Source: Caulobacter mirabilis (lineage in GTDB: Bacteria > Pseudomonadota > Alphaproteobacteria > Caulobacterales > Caulobacteraceae). Taken from it: a stretch of 64,000 nucleotides of DNA. The translations under genes were made by a program, and so were the position numbers. The stretch spans positions 806,001 through 870,000 of the forward strand of contig NZ_CP024201.1 of NCBI RefSeq assembly GCF_002749615.1, read 5' to 3'. This document shows positions 44,480 through 55,900 of the stretch, piece by piece (the first letter of the stretch is position 1; each line of letters begins with the position of its first letter). The notes beneath the pieces were generated by a model. The model was given only the letters and a program-made list of their open reading frames with translations. It made no database searches and was not told the DNA's origin.

Positions 44480-45421
44480 ATGCGGGCGATGAAGGCTTGG
44501 CGCACGACGCTCTGCTGGACGGTGGCGATATTGCCCGCGCCGGCGGCGTGGGCCCAGGGCTGCACCTGGCCCGTTCAAGCCCAGATCACGACCCAGGCGC
44601 AGTATGCTCAGCCTGCTGTCGCGGTCGTTCCGGGTCTGGATCGCGGACCGCTGCTCGCGGGCGGACTGAGGCGGGTCCCGCCGCCGCCCAACCCGGCCCT
44701 TCAGCCCCGCCTGGTCTCACCTGCCAGCAGGACCCATATTCTGATCGAGCAGCGACCCGCCGATCCCGAGAGCGTGTCGGTCAAGCTGACCTCGACCGTG
44801 GATATCAGCCACATCGAGCAGGACCTGCCCGGCCTGATCCACCGGACATCCGCCTGGCAGGCGTTCCAGGCTCGCCTGAGCTGCGAGAAGAACGCCCATT
44901 CCTACGAGTACCAGCTGATCCCGCAGGGCGAGACCACGACCTTGCGGCTGGGGTTCGTCGCCGAGCGACGTGTCTGTCCCGGCATCGGCGGCGGATTCCG
45001 CGCGGCCGGCGCGCGGGTGGCGATCGAAACGCCGATCCGAGCCGTGGTCCGGGGCGACCAGATCGCCTTCGAGGGCGGCGAGCCGGTGGTGAAGGTGTCG
45101 ACCAGTCCCGAGCAGGATTTCTTGCTCGGCATGATCGGCGGCGGCCTCGCGTTCGGCCACGTCGGCGTCGAACTGGTCCGTGATCTTCAAGAGCAGGCCA
45201 AGGACAGCATCCGCCAGGCCGCGACGGGCCCCCTGGGTGATCTGGGCTCGGCGTCGCTGCCCACGCCCGCCGGGGTTCCGCCCTCGATCCGGATCAAGCC
45301 GCTGTCGGCCGTGCTCCAACGCTCCGCAACGGGAGCACTGGAACTCAAGATCATTTCAGTCGCCCCGGATCAGCGGGCGGGGACCACCTGCGCCTGGATC
45401 AAGCGGAGGAGCGCACGATGA
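44480..45421 (+). CDS. Hypothetical exported protein, first of a three-gene unit
   Basis: A 313-aa protein. ATG 44480 is only a base from a GGGGG run, so the in-frame ATG 44489 (MKAWRTTLCWTVAILPAPAA) may be the true start. A signal peptide ends at AWA-Q. A Pro-rich stretch (RVPPPPNPALQPRL) precedes a beta-rich region (LIEQRPADPESVSVKLTSTV; TTTLRLGFVAERRVCPGIGG) and a glycine-rich hydrophobic patch (FLLGMIGGGLAFGHVGVELV). Four cysteines remain after signal cleavage. I recognise no family. It overlaps the next gene by ATGA. Confidence 0.7.
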   Translation: MRAMKAWRTTLCWTVAILPAPAAWAQGCTWPVQAQITTQAQYAQPAVAVVPGLDRGPLLAGGLRRVPPPPNPALQPRLVSPASRTHILIEQRPADPESVSVKLTSTVDISHIEQDLPGLIHRTSAWQAFQARLSCEKNAHSYEYQLIPQGETTTLRLGFVAERRVCPGIGGGFRAAGARVAIETPIRAVVRGDQIAFEGGEPVVKVSTSPEQDFLLGMIGGGLAFGHVGVELVRDLQEQAKDSIRQAATGPLGDLGSASLPTPAGVPPSIRIKPLSAVLQRSATGALELKIISVAPDQRAGTTCAWIKRRSAR

Positions 45422-46029
45422 GCAGCCGCCTGATCGCGCTCACGGTCGTGGCCGCCGGCGCCGTCCTGGCCAGCTACGTCGCCGCTCCCGGGCAGGGGGC
45501 CGCTCGCGGCGCTTCGACGGCGCTGGACTTCGGGAAGTATCAGTGCAGCCGGGCCTGCGGCGCCGCGCCGACCCAGTACTGCGCCGAGGCGCCGAAGGAT
45601 CCCGCGATCTCGTCAGGATTGGCGCGCATGCGAAGCCGTTTCGCGGACCCGAGCCTCGCTCGCGTGACCAAGGCCGAACTCATGACGGCGTTTAACGTCA
45701 AGGACGATCCCTGCGGCCGCGGCGATACGGTGCGGACGGGAGAGATCTGGCGCAATGCAGGCGCGGCCTGTCGGATCACGGCCAGGATCGACCTGCTCCT
45801 GACGGGGAGGCCGATCGGTCTTCATGTCGATGTGCCGGACGAGGTGAGCTTCGCTCTCCGGCGAGAGGGCGCCACCCTGACCCTGACGCCGTCCACCACC
45901 GCGACCCTGCTGGTGATCGACGATCCGGATCTGCACAACGACTGGGGCGGCGTGATCCGGCAGGTGACCTCAACGCCCCAGGCGACGCTGTTCCAGACGC
46001 CGCGCGGCTGCATAAAGGTTCCGAACTGA
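45418..46029 (+). CDS. Hypothetical exported protein, second of a three-gene unit
   Basis: A 203-aa protein with signal peptide MSSRLIALTVVAAGAVLASY. The mature part has six cysteines (YQCSRACGAAPTQYCAEAPK, DDPCGRGD, GAACRIT, RGCIKV), suggesting disulfides, and a C-terminal beta-rich half (GLHVDVPDEVSFALRREGAT). No family recognised. Its start overlaps the upstream stop and its stop overlaps the start of the lipoprotein gene, so the three are one transcription and probably one assembly unit. Confidence 0.68.
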   Translation: MSSRLIALTVVAAGAVLASYVAAPGQGAARGASTALDFGKYQCSRACGAAPTQYCAEAPKDPAISSGLARMRSRFADPSLARVTKAELMTAFNVKDDPCGRGDTVRTGEIWRNAGAACRITARIDLLLTGRPIGLHVDVPDEVSFALRREGATLTLTPSTTATLLVIDDPDLHNDWGGVIRQVTSTPQATLFQTPRGCIKVPN

Positions 46030-46400
46030 TGCGGGCGCGCTGGAAAATCGGAGCCGGCCTGATCGCGCTCCTGCTGCTGGGCGGTTGCGACGGCGTGACC
46101 CTGGGCGCGGGGATGATCATCCACGACGGCGGGGCCTACGCTTGCTACGGCGACCGGCCCGTTGACGCGTCGGACTATTGCAAGCCCGCCAACGTCTATC
46201 TCTGCAACAGCGGAACGAAGGCGCTGAAGGTGAAGGTGGAAAGTTCGTTCACGACCGGAGCGCCGGAAACGCTGGTCCAGACCTATACCGTCCAGCCCAA
46301 GACCTTCACCGGCAAGGGGCCGTTCATCGGGCTGACGGAGCACAAGCGCATTAACGGCATGTGCGCCGTGCGGCAGCACCTGCTGACGGTGCTGCCGTAG
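46029..46400 (+). CDS. Hypothetical lipoprotein, third of a three-gene unit
   Basis: A 123-aa protein starting in a TGATG overlap. The lipobox ALLLLGGC gives lipid-modified C20. The mature part has four further cysteines (AYACYGD, DYCKPANVYLCN, NGMCAV) and short beta-like segments (LKVKVESSFTTGAPETLVQT). I recognise no family. It ends 7 bases before the convergent phoB stop. As the lipid-anchored member it may fix the other two exported proteins to a membrane. Confidence 0.7.
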   Translation: MRARWKIGAGLIALLLLGGCDGVTLGAGMIIHDGGAYACYGDRPVDASDYCKPANVYLCNSGTKALKVKVESSFTTGAPETLVQTYTVQPKTFTGKGPFIGLTEHKRINGMCAVRQHLLTVLP

Positions 46401-46407
46401 GCGGACG

Positions 46408-47097
46408 CTAGCCTTCGAGGTCCAGCGAGTAGCCGGCCGAGCGCACCGTGCGGATCGGGTCCATGTCGCTGTCGCGGTTCAGAGCCTTGCGCAGGCGACC
46501 GATGTGCACGTCGACGGTGCGGGCCTCGACATAGACGTCGCTGCCCCAGACCGCGTCCAGCAGCTGCTCGCGGCTGAACACCCGGCCCGGGTACTGCATC
46601 AGGTGATCCAGCAGGCGGAACTCGGTCGGTCCGAGGTGGACTTCCTTGCCGTCGCGCTTCACCCGGTGGGCGACGCGATCGATGACGATGTCGCCGAAGG
46701 TCACGCGATCCTCGGCCAGACCCGGCCGGATCCGGCGCATGACCGCGCGGATGCGGGCGGTCAGCTCGGTCATGGCGAAGGGCTTCACGACGTAGTCGTC
46801 GGCGCCGGTGTCCAGGCCGCGGACCCGATCGCTCTCCTCGCCGCGGGCGGTGAGCATCAGGATCGGCAGGTTGCGGCTTTCCGGGCGCTGGCGCAGGCGG
46901 CGGCAGACCTCGATCCCCGAGACCTTGGGCAGCATCCAGTCGAGCACCACCAGATCCGGCTGCTGCTCCTGGGTGAGGATCAGCGCCTCCTCGCCGTCGC
47001 CGGCGTGGATGACCCGGTAGCCTTCCTTCTCGAGATTGTACTGAAGCAGGGTGGCGAGGGCGTCCTCATCCTCGACCACGAGAACCGTGGGCGTCAT
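46408..47097 (-). CDS. phoB: Phosphate regulon response regulator PhoB
   Basis: A 229-aa OmpR/PhoB-type regulator. The receiver domain has E9/D10, phosphoacceptor D53 (LVVLDWMLPKVSG) and K103-like K in VKPFAMTEL. The winged-helix output domain runs from about 130 (VTFGDIVIDRVAHRVKRDGK) and includes GPTEFRLLDHLMQYPGRVFS. It is the last gene of the pst operon and overlaps phoU by 4 bases (ATGA). It would bind the Pho box before pstC when phosphate is scarce. Confidence 0.95.
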   Translation of the reverse strand: MTPTVLVVEDEDALATLLQYNLEKEGYRVIHAGDGEEALILTQEQQPDLVVLDWMLPKVSGIEVCRRLRQRPESRNLPILMLTARGEESDRVRGLDTGADDYVVKPFAMTELTARIRAVMRRIRPGLAEDRVTFGDIVIDRVAHRVKRDGKEVHLGPTEFRLLDHLMQYPGRVFSREQLLDAVWGSDVYVEARTVDVHIGRLRKALNRDSDMDPIRTVRSAGYSLDLEG

Positions 47098-47786
47098 TGC
47101 GTCAGGGCATCCATCTTGGGCCGCTCGGAGACGATCTCACGGCCGGTGATCTCATAGTGCACGATTTCGGCGATGTTGGTCGCGTGGTCGCCGATCCGCT
47201 CGAGGTTCTTGGCAACGAACAGCAGGTGAGCGCCGGGCGTGATCATCCGCGGGTCGCCCATCATGTAGGTGAGCAGCTCGCGGAACAGGCTCTCGTAGTG
47301 CTCGTCCACCTCGGTGTCGCGGGTCCAGACGGCCACCGCGCGGTCGACCTCGGAAGCCGTGTAGGCGTCGAGAACTTCCTTCAGGCGGGCGGCGACCAGT
47401 TTGCCCATCCGCTCGATCGAGCGGGTGACCGGGCCGGCCGGGTCCGATTCGGCGAGGATCTGGGTGCGCTTGGCGATGTTCTTGGCCAGGTCGCCGCAGC
47501 GCTCCAGGTTCATGGCGATCTTCATGGCCGCCATGGCTCGGCGCAGGTCGTTGGCCATCGGCTGGCGCAGGGCGATCAGCCGGATCGCGGAGCGCTCGAT
47601 GTCGGCCTCCAGCGCGTCCAGCTTCTCGTCGCGGCCGACGATCGCCTGGGCCAGCGGAACGTCGCGGCGGGAGAAGGCGCCGATGGCCTCCTGCACCTGG
47701 GCCTCGGCGAGCCCGCCCATGCGGACCACCTCGGCGGCCAGCTGGTTCAGCTCTTCCTCGAAGGATTTGACGATATGCTCGTTCAT
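47094..47786 (-). CDS. phoU: Phosphate signalling protein PhoU
   Basis: A 230-aa all-helical protein of usual length. Two homologous three-helix halves each carry the metal-contact pattern: VGRDEKLDALEADIERSAIR and, in the second half, EVDEHYESLFRELLTYMMGD; AMKIAMNLERCGDLAKNIAK and LLFVAKNLERIGDHATNIAE are the paired ExxD-type motifs. PhoU restrains PhoR when the Pst transporter is saturated. It lies 10 bases after pstB and overlaps phoB. Confidence 0.95.
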   Translation of the reverse strand: MNEHIVKSFEEELNQLAAEVVRMGGLAEAQVQEAIGAFSRRDVPLAQAIVGRDEKLDALEADIERSAIRLIALRQPMANDLRRAMAAMKIAMNLERCGDLAKNIAKRTQILAESDPAGPVTRSIERMGKLVAARLKEVLDAYTASEVDRAVAVWTRDTEVDEHYESLFRELLTYMMGDPRMITPGAHLLFVAKNLERIGDHATNIAEIVHYEITGREIVSERPKMDALTQ

Positions 47787-47796
47787 GTCCGGGTCC

Positions 47797-48618
47797 TCAG
47801 CCGGTGCGGCCGGTGATGTAGTCCTGGGTGCGCGGTTCGCGCGGGTTGGTGAAGATCTCTTCGGTCGAGCCGTGCTCGATCAGCTTGCCCATGTGGAAGA
47901 AGGCGGTGCGCTGCGAGACGCGGGCGGCCTGGGCCATCGAGTGGGTGACGATGACGATGCAGTACTGCTGGCGCAGCTCGTCGATCAGTTCCTCGATGCG
48001 GGCGGTGGCGATCGGGTCCAGGGCCGAGCAGGGCTCGTCCATCAGGATCACTTCCGGCTGCACGGCGATGGCGCGGGCGATGACCAGGCGCTGCTGCTGG
48101 CCGCCCGACAGGCCGGTGCCCGGCTGGTGCAGACGGTCGGAGACCTCGCCCCAGAGGCCGGCCTTCTTCAGCGAGGCCTCGACGATGCCTTCCAGCTCGC
48201 TCTTGCTGGACGACAGGCCGTGGATGCGCGGGCCGTAGGCGACGTTCTCGAAGATCGTCTTGGGGAAGGGGTTGGGCTTCTGGAAGACCATCCCGACCTT
48301 GGCGCGCAGGATCACCGGGTCGACGGACTTGTCGTTGACGTCCTCGCCGTCGATCTCGATGCGGCCCTCGACGCGGGCGCCGGGGATGGTGTCGTTCATG
48401 CGGTTGATGCACCGCAGGAAGGTCGACTTGCCGCAGCCCGACGGGCCGATGAAGGCGGTCACGGCCTTGCCCGGGATGTCGATCGACACCGAGTCGAGGG
48501 CCTGTTTCTCGCCGTAGAAGACGTTGACGTCGCGGACCGTGATCTTGGTCGCGTCGACCGGCGCGGTCGTGTGCGTATGCGGCGCGGCGGTGCGGATCAG
48601 GGGCTGTTGGACGGTCAT
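47797..48618 (-). CDS. pstB: Phosphate ABC transporter ATP-binding protein PstB
   Basis: A 273-aa ATPase. Walker A is [19 protein letters not shown], the signature is [14 protein letters not shown] and Walker B is [35 protein letters not shown] holds the switch histidine. PARVEG-like [20 protein letters not shown] and [20 protein letters not shown] are typical PstB. An N-terminal tail of about 22 residues precedes the domain. It starts 4 bases after pstA. Confidence 0.96.
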   Translation of the reverse strand: MTVQQPLIRTAAPHTHTTAPVDATKITVRDVNVFYGEKQALDSVSIDIPGKAVTAFIGPSGCGKSTFLRCINRMNDTIPGARVEGRIEIDGEDVNDKSVDPVILRAKVGMVFQKPNPFPKTIFENVAYGPRIHGLSSSKSELEGIVEASLKKAGLWGEVSDRLHQPGTGLSGGQQQRLVIARAIAVQPEVILMDEPCSALDPIATARIEELIDELRQQYCIVIVTHSMAQAARVSQRTAFFHMGKLIEHGSTEEIFTNPREPRTQDYITGRTG

Positions 48619-48622
48619 CGGG

Positions 48623-49889
48623 TTACCACCTGCGTTCGAAGCGGCGGCGCAGGATCACGGCGGCCGCGTTCATGATGATCATGAAGGCCAGCAGCACGAT
48701 GATGGCTGCGGCGGTGCGTTCGTGGAAGGCGCGTTCAGACGCGTTCTCCCAGATGAAGACCTGGACCGGCAGCACGCTGGCGCTGCTGGTGAAGCTCTCG
48801 GGCAGGCCCGGGTTGAAGGCGATCATGCCGATCATCAGCAACGGGGCCGTCTCGCCCAGGGCATGGGCCAGGGACAGGATGGTGCCGGTCATCACGCCCG
48901 GCATGGCCTGCGGCAGGACGTGGTGGAACACCGTCTGTGTCCGCGAGGCGCCGACGCCCAGGGCCGCTTCCCGGATCGAGGGCGGCACGGCCTTCAGCGC
49001 GGAGCGGGTGGCGATGATCACCGTGGGCAGGCTCATCAGGGCCAGCACCATGCCGCCGGTCAGCGGCGCGCCGCGGGGAGCGCCCAGCCAGTTGATGAAC
49101 ACCGCCAGGCCGAGCAGGCCGTAGACGATCGAGGGCACGGCCGCGAGGTTGTTGATGTTCACCTCGATCAGGTCGGTCCAGCGGTTCTTCGGTGCGAACT
49201 CCTCTAGCCAGACAGCGGCGAGGACGCCCATCGGGACCGCGATCAGGGCGGTGACCAGCAGCATCATGGCCGAGCCGATCACGGCGCCCAGAATGCCGGC
49301 CTGCTCAGGCTCGGTGGAGTCCGCGTTCTTGAAGAAGGTCCAGTTGAACCCGGTCTTCACCGAGCCATCCTTCTGCAACTTGTCGAGCCAGTTCAGCTGG
49401 CGGTCGTTCAGCTTGCGGTCGGACTCGGCGGTCGAGCGCTTGATCTGGCCCTTGTAGTAGAGGTCGGCGTCGGCCTTGACCGGACCGGTGATGGTCACGG
49501 TCTTGCCGATCAGCGACTTGTCGGCCTTCAGCTTGTTCAGGATCTGGAAGCCGAAGTCGCGGCTGATCAGGTCCATGGCGTCGCCGGAGTTCTCGCCGTA
49601 CTCGTCGTCGGTCTCGCCCAGCTTCTTCAGCAGGGAGAGGGCGACGAGATAGTCGTAGTTGGCCCCTTCCAGCGCGGTCGGGTCGATCTTCGCCGGGTCG
49701 AGATAGACCGGCAGCGAGACGGTGTGGGTCTCGAAGGTCGAGTAGCCCTGCAGGACGATCCGGCCGAGCAGCAGCGCCAGGAACGCCAGGGCGATCACGA
49801 TCGCCATGCGGCCGTAGAGCTTGAACCTGAATTCGGCGGCGTAGCGCTGCTTCAGGCGGGCCTCGGAGAGGCGCGAGGGGGAGGGAGCG

Positions 49890-49897
<8 letters not shown>
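48623..49897 (-). CDS. pstA: Phosphate ABC transporter permease PstA with periplasmic insertion
   Basis: A 424-aa permease, about 130 residues longer than E. coli PstA. TM1 ([20 protein letters not shown]) is followed by about 150 periplasmic residues ([18 protein letters not shown] to [13 protein letters not shown]), the type annotated DUF3333. The permease core follows, with the EAA loop region [20 protein letters not shown]. It imports phosphate with PstC and PstB. It overlaps pstC by 8 bases. The added domain probably reflects an alphaproteobacterial form. Confidence 0.94.
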
Positions 49898-51332
<1,435 letters not shown>

Positions 51333-51397
51333 CGCGGTTCCGGGACGGCGTTCGGCAGGAGACGCGCGGACCCTGCCCGCGCAACGCTGCCCCTATG

Positions 51398-51425
51398 CGA
51401 CAGTTGCGCGACAGTTTTACGACAG
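51398..51425 (-). promoter_or_regulatory. Pho box upstream of pstC (three CTGTCG units)
   Basis: Read on the minus strand, CTGTCG occurs at 51425-51420, 51414-51409 and 51403-51398, exactly 11 bases apart (CTGTCGTAAAA, CTGTCGCGCAA, CTGTCGCATAG). This is the direct-repeat pattern of PhoB sites. The first unit is also the last two codons of phoR (CTG TCG, then TAA), so the operator for pstC begins inside phoR. Confidence 0.8.
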
Positions 51426-52796
51426 CGCCGGCTCCCCGGCCGGCTGGACCGCCTGGGCGAGCGGAAGCCACACGGAGAAGGTCGAGCCGCGGCCCAGCGC
51501 CGTCTCGGCCGCCAGCCCTCCGCGGTGGCGGTTGATGATGTGTTTGACGATCGCCAGGCCCAGGCCGGTCCCGGAGCGGTCGCCGCTCTTCTGGCCCTCC
51601 ACGCGATAGAATCGCTCGGTCAGGCGGGGCAGAGCGTCGCGCGGCATGCCGGGACCCTGGTCGATGACGCGGAGCAGGGCATAGTGCTCGCCCGCCCGGT
51701 GTTCGGGGCTGAGCAGCGCCATGCTGGCGGTCTCGGCGCTGCGGGCGGGCGGCGGATCGCCGGCGACGGGCGCAAAAAGCTCGATTCGAATGACGCCGCC
51801 TTCCGGCGTGTACTTCACGGCGTTGTCGACGAGGTTCTGCACGACCTGCACGATCTGGTCGCGGTCGCCCTCGACGGTCACCGAATCGCGAGGCGGCGAG
51901 GCCCAGTCGATGCGGACGCCCTTGGCGCGGATCACCGGCGTCAGGGCGTCGGCGACGTCGGTCACGGCGCAGGCCAGGTCGACCCGACCCTGCGGCGCGA
52001 TGTGCTCGTTCAGCTCGATTCGCGAGAGGCTCATCAGATCGTCGATGAGGCGCGACATCCGCTCGGCCTGGGCCTGCATGATGGCGAGGAACTTCTCCCG
52101 CGCCTTGGGATCGTCGCGAGCCGGTCCGCGCAGGGTCTCGATGAAGCCGGACAGGGAGGCCAGCGGCGTGCGGAGCTCATGGCTGGCGTTGGCCAGAAAG
52201 TCGGCCCGCATCCGTTCGGCGCGACGCAGGTCGGTCTGGTCGCGCATGACCAGCAGAGCCATCGGCGCGTTCCAGGGAGTCTTGCCCAGCGGCCGGGCGA
52301 CGGCCGTCCAGACCCGCTCCTGGGCGCCGCCGACCTCGAAGGCGGCCTGCCCTGTCACCTCGCCGAAGAGGGCCTCGTCGACCAGTTCGATGATCCGCGG
52401 GTTGCGGATGACGGTGATCAGCCGGGCGTCTGGGCGATGGGCGCGGAAGGTCTCGCGCGCGGCGGCGTTGGCGAACACCAGCCGATGTCCGGTGACTTCG
52501 TAGGGCTCGCCAGCCTCGATCACCATGACCGGGTCGGCCAGGTCCTCAAGGATGCCGGCGAAGGGAATGGTGGCGACGGCGGGGGCGGGTTGATCCTTGG
52601 GCGCGCCGACGGGCGCCTGCTCCTGCAGCCAGCGTCGCGTCGCATACCAGGCCGAGCCGCCGGCCAGCGCGGCGATCAGGCCGGCCGGCAGGAGCGGCGC
52701 CTGTCCGGTCAAGGTCAGCAGCAGAGGACCGGTCGCCGCGGCGAGCCCCGCGGTCAGGGGCAGTCGGCGCAACCCTGGAACGACCTCTGGGGACAT
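51417..52796 (-). CDS. phoR: Phosphate regulon sensor histidine kinase PhoR
   Basis: A 459-aa inner-membrane kinase. Two hydrophobic helices (about 12-50) are followed by a PAS-like domain (about 80-190, EDLADPVMVIEAGEPYEVTG). H206 in FLANASHELRTPLASL is the autophosphorylation site, and the ATP-binding domain has NLVDNAVKYTPEGG, DQGPGMP and GTGLGLAIVKHIINRHRG. It phosphorylates PhoB. It sits directly upstream of pstC but separated by a Pho box, so it may have its own promoter in the gap shared with the divergent autotransporter gene. Confidence 0.95.
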   Translation of the reverse strand: MSPEVVPGLRRLPLTAGLAAATGPLLLTLTGQAPLLPAGLIAALAGGSAWYATRRWLQEQAPVGAPKDQPAPAVATIPFAGILEDLADPVMVIEAGEPYEVTGHRLVFANAAARETFRAHRPDARLITVIRNPRIIELVDEALFGEVTGQAAFEVGGAQERVWTAVARPLGKTPWNAPMALLVMRDQTDLRRAERMRADFLANASHELRTPLASLSGFIETLRGPARDDPKAREKFLAIMQAQAERMSRLIDDLMSLSRIELNEHIAPQGRVDLACAVTDVADALTPVIRAKGVRIDWASPPRDSVTVEGDRDQIVQVVQNLVDNAVKYTPEGGVIRIELFAPVAGDPPPARSAETASMALLSPEHRAGEHYALLRVIDQGPGMPRDALPRLTERFYRVEGQKSGDRSGTGLGLAIVKHIINRHRGGLAAETALGRGSTFSVWLPLAQAVQPAGEPALS

Positions 52797-52973
52797 GGCG
52801 GAGGGGCCTCTTTCGCGACGTGGTCCGACTAATGATGCGTTCCAGATATGGCGCCCTTGTTATCCTTGCGATACACGAAGCGGGTTCCCGTGGGGCGTTT
52901 GTGTCCGATGACGCAATTTCGCCGCATCGAAAGGGGACGAACGTCGCCGTCAAAGGTCCGGGGTTTTCTGTTC

Positions 52974-55900
52974 ATGTTCCGCAAGCGACTGGTCGCAACC
53001 GCCGCCGCTGCACCGATGCTGCTCTTCGCCGGCGCGGCCTTGGCCGAGACGACCATTTCGGATACCCGCACCTCGGGCGTGGCGACCGGCTCGATCGGAA
53101 CCGGCGGCGCGGCCGACGACATCAAGATCGCCAGCGCCGGCAAGGTGAAGCCGACGGCCTCGGGCCCGGCGGTCACGGTCAACAGCAACCACAAGGTCGT
53201 CAACGAAGGCGAGATCTCGACTTCGGACGTGAACAACTCGACCGGCATCCAGGTGAACGCCGGCGTCACGACGACGGTGACCAACAAGGGCGTGATCCGT
53301 CTCGACGAGACCTACGAGGCCAAGGACACCGACAACGACGGCGACCTCGACGGCAAGTTCGCCACCGGGGCGGGGCGCTACGGCATCCGCGTCATGCCCG
53401 GCGGCACGGTCACCGGCGACATCATCAACGATACCGGCGGCGGCATCACCATCGAGGGCAACAACTCGGCGGGCATCAGCGTCGAGAGCAACCTCACCGG
53501 CAATCTGATCAACCGCGGCTCGATCAGCGTCACGGGCGACAACGCACGGGGCGTCCAGGTGCTGGGCGACGTGTCGGGGAACGTGGACCTGCGCGGCGCC
53601 ATCGGCGCGCTGGGTGAGAACGCCACCGGCGCCGCCATCGACGGCGACGTCGGCGGCAAGCTTATCATTCAGGGCTCGATCGCCTCGACCGGCTATCGCT
53701 ACACCAGCCGCCCCGCCGACAAGGCGGTGCGCGACAAGCTCGACGCCGACGACAAGCTGCAGGGCGGTCCCGCGGTTCGGATCGCCGGCAACGTGGGCGG
53801 CGGCATTCTCCTGGACCGGCCCCCCGTGGCGGGCGTCGACTATGACGGCGACGGCATCCCGAACGACAAGGATGACGACGACGACAACGACGGCAAGAAG
53901 GACACCGAGGACAAGGACCTCGACAACGACGGCATCGACGACTCCCTCGAGGGCACGGCGAGCATCGTCCAGAACGGCGGCGCGCCGGCGCTGCTGATCG
54001 GGTCGGACACGCAGTCGATCACCATCAATCCCGTCGGAACCGGAGCCGACCAGCGCGGCCTGGTGATCCGCGGGTCGATCGTCGCCAACGGCGTCTACGA
54101 CGATGTCGACGCGACCGGCGTCCAGATCGGCACGACTCCGACGTCGGCGTTCACCACCGACATCAAGGGCGGGATCCGGGTCCAGGGTTCGATCACCGCG
54201 GCCAGCTTCAACGGCGAAGCCAAGGGCATCTATCTCTCGCAGGGCGCGATCGCTGACCGCATCGACCTTGAGGGGAATCTGCTCGCGGCCGTCACCGCGA
54301 CGTCCAAGAGCCTGGCCGACGAGTCCTCGAAGGGCGCGACCGCCCTCCTGATCGGCAAGGGCGCGGTCACGAACTCGGTCTACAACTCGGGCATCATCGG
54401 CGCGATCGTCAACGGCGAGAAGGGCGACGCCGTCGCCATCCGCGATCAGGAAGGCAACCTCTCCTTCGTCCAGAACACGGGCAAGATCACCGCCGTGATC
54501 AACCCGACGGACGACGCCGACGACAAGGACGACGCCGACAACGATCCGAGCAATGAAACGGTGACGGGCAAGGCCATCGCGATCGATGTCGCGGCGGCCA
54601 AGCAGGGTGTTCGTGTCCGCCAGTACGGCGTCAACGACGGCGACGACGATCTGGACAACACGACCAAGGATCCGGACGCGGATGGCGACGGTGTCGACGA
54701 CGCCGACGAACCCGCCATGGTCGGCAACATCAAGTTCAGCGCCTTCAACGACACCTTCGATCTCGAGAACGGCACCTACAAGGGCGACATCGACTTCGGC
54801 GCCGGCAACGACGTCTACAATGTCGGCACGACGACGACGGGCGCCGAGGCCATCGGAGCGATCCGCAACTCGGCCGACGGCCTGACGGTGAACGTCAACA
54901 AGGGCAAGCTGACGATCACCAACGCCGAGGTGATCAACGGCACGGCGGTCAACATCGGGGCCGGCGCCTCGGTGATCTTCACCGTCGACCCGACCACCAA
55001 CGCCAACACCCGCTTCAACGTCACCTCCGCCAGCATCGCGGACGGCGCCAAGCTGGGCCTTACCGTCACGGACCTGATCTCGGGACCGCAGACCTATACC
55101 GTGATCAAGACCGCTCCAGGCGGTCTGACCGCGGGGAACATCGACCAGTCGCTTCTGGGCAACTCGCCCTACCTGTTCGTGGCCAAGGCGACGGCCAATA
55201 CGAGCGCCGGCGAGGTCAACATCGAACTGCGCCGCCGCACCTCGTCGGAAATGAGCCTGACGGTCAACCAGTCGGCGGCCCTGGACGCGGTCTATGCGGC
55301 GCTGGGCAAGGACAACAAGGTTCGCGACGCCTTCCTGGGCGCCGAGACCCGCGAGGACTTCCTCAAGCTCTACGATCAGATGCTGCCCGACCAGGGCGAG
55401 GGGCTGTTCTCGTCGCTCGACATGCTCACCCGCACGGTGTCGCGTCTGACCGCGACCCGGCCGGACCTGAAGCAGCGCTACGGCCCCGACAGCTTCTGGA
55501 TCCAGGAAGTGAACGTCCAGGTCATGCGCGAGACCGGCGTCACGATCGGTTCCGACACGAAGGCGTTCGGCTTCGTCGGCGGTTACGAGGCCATGGGCGC
55601 CGACGGCGGCGCGCTGGGCGCCACGCTGGCGTTCGTCAACGCCGAGGAAAAGGACGACGTCGCCCAGGTCGGCGAGCAGACCAACATCTCGCTGCTCGAG
55701 GCCGGCATCTACTGGCGTCGCTCGATCGGCAAGTTCACGATCAACGCGCGCGGCGCCGGCGGCTACGCTTGGCTGAGCGGCGACCGCGTCTTCATCGACC
55801 CGAAAACCAACCTGATCGAGCGCGCCAGCGCCGACTGGAACGGCTTCACGGGCGTGGCCAGCCTGAGCGCTTCCTACGAGCAAGAGATCGGCCGCTTCTA

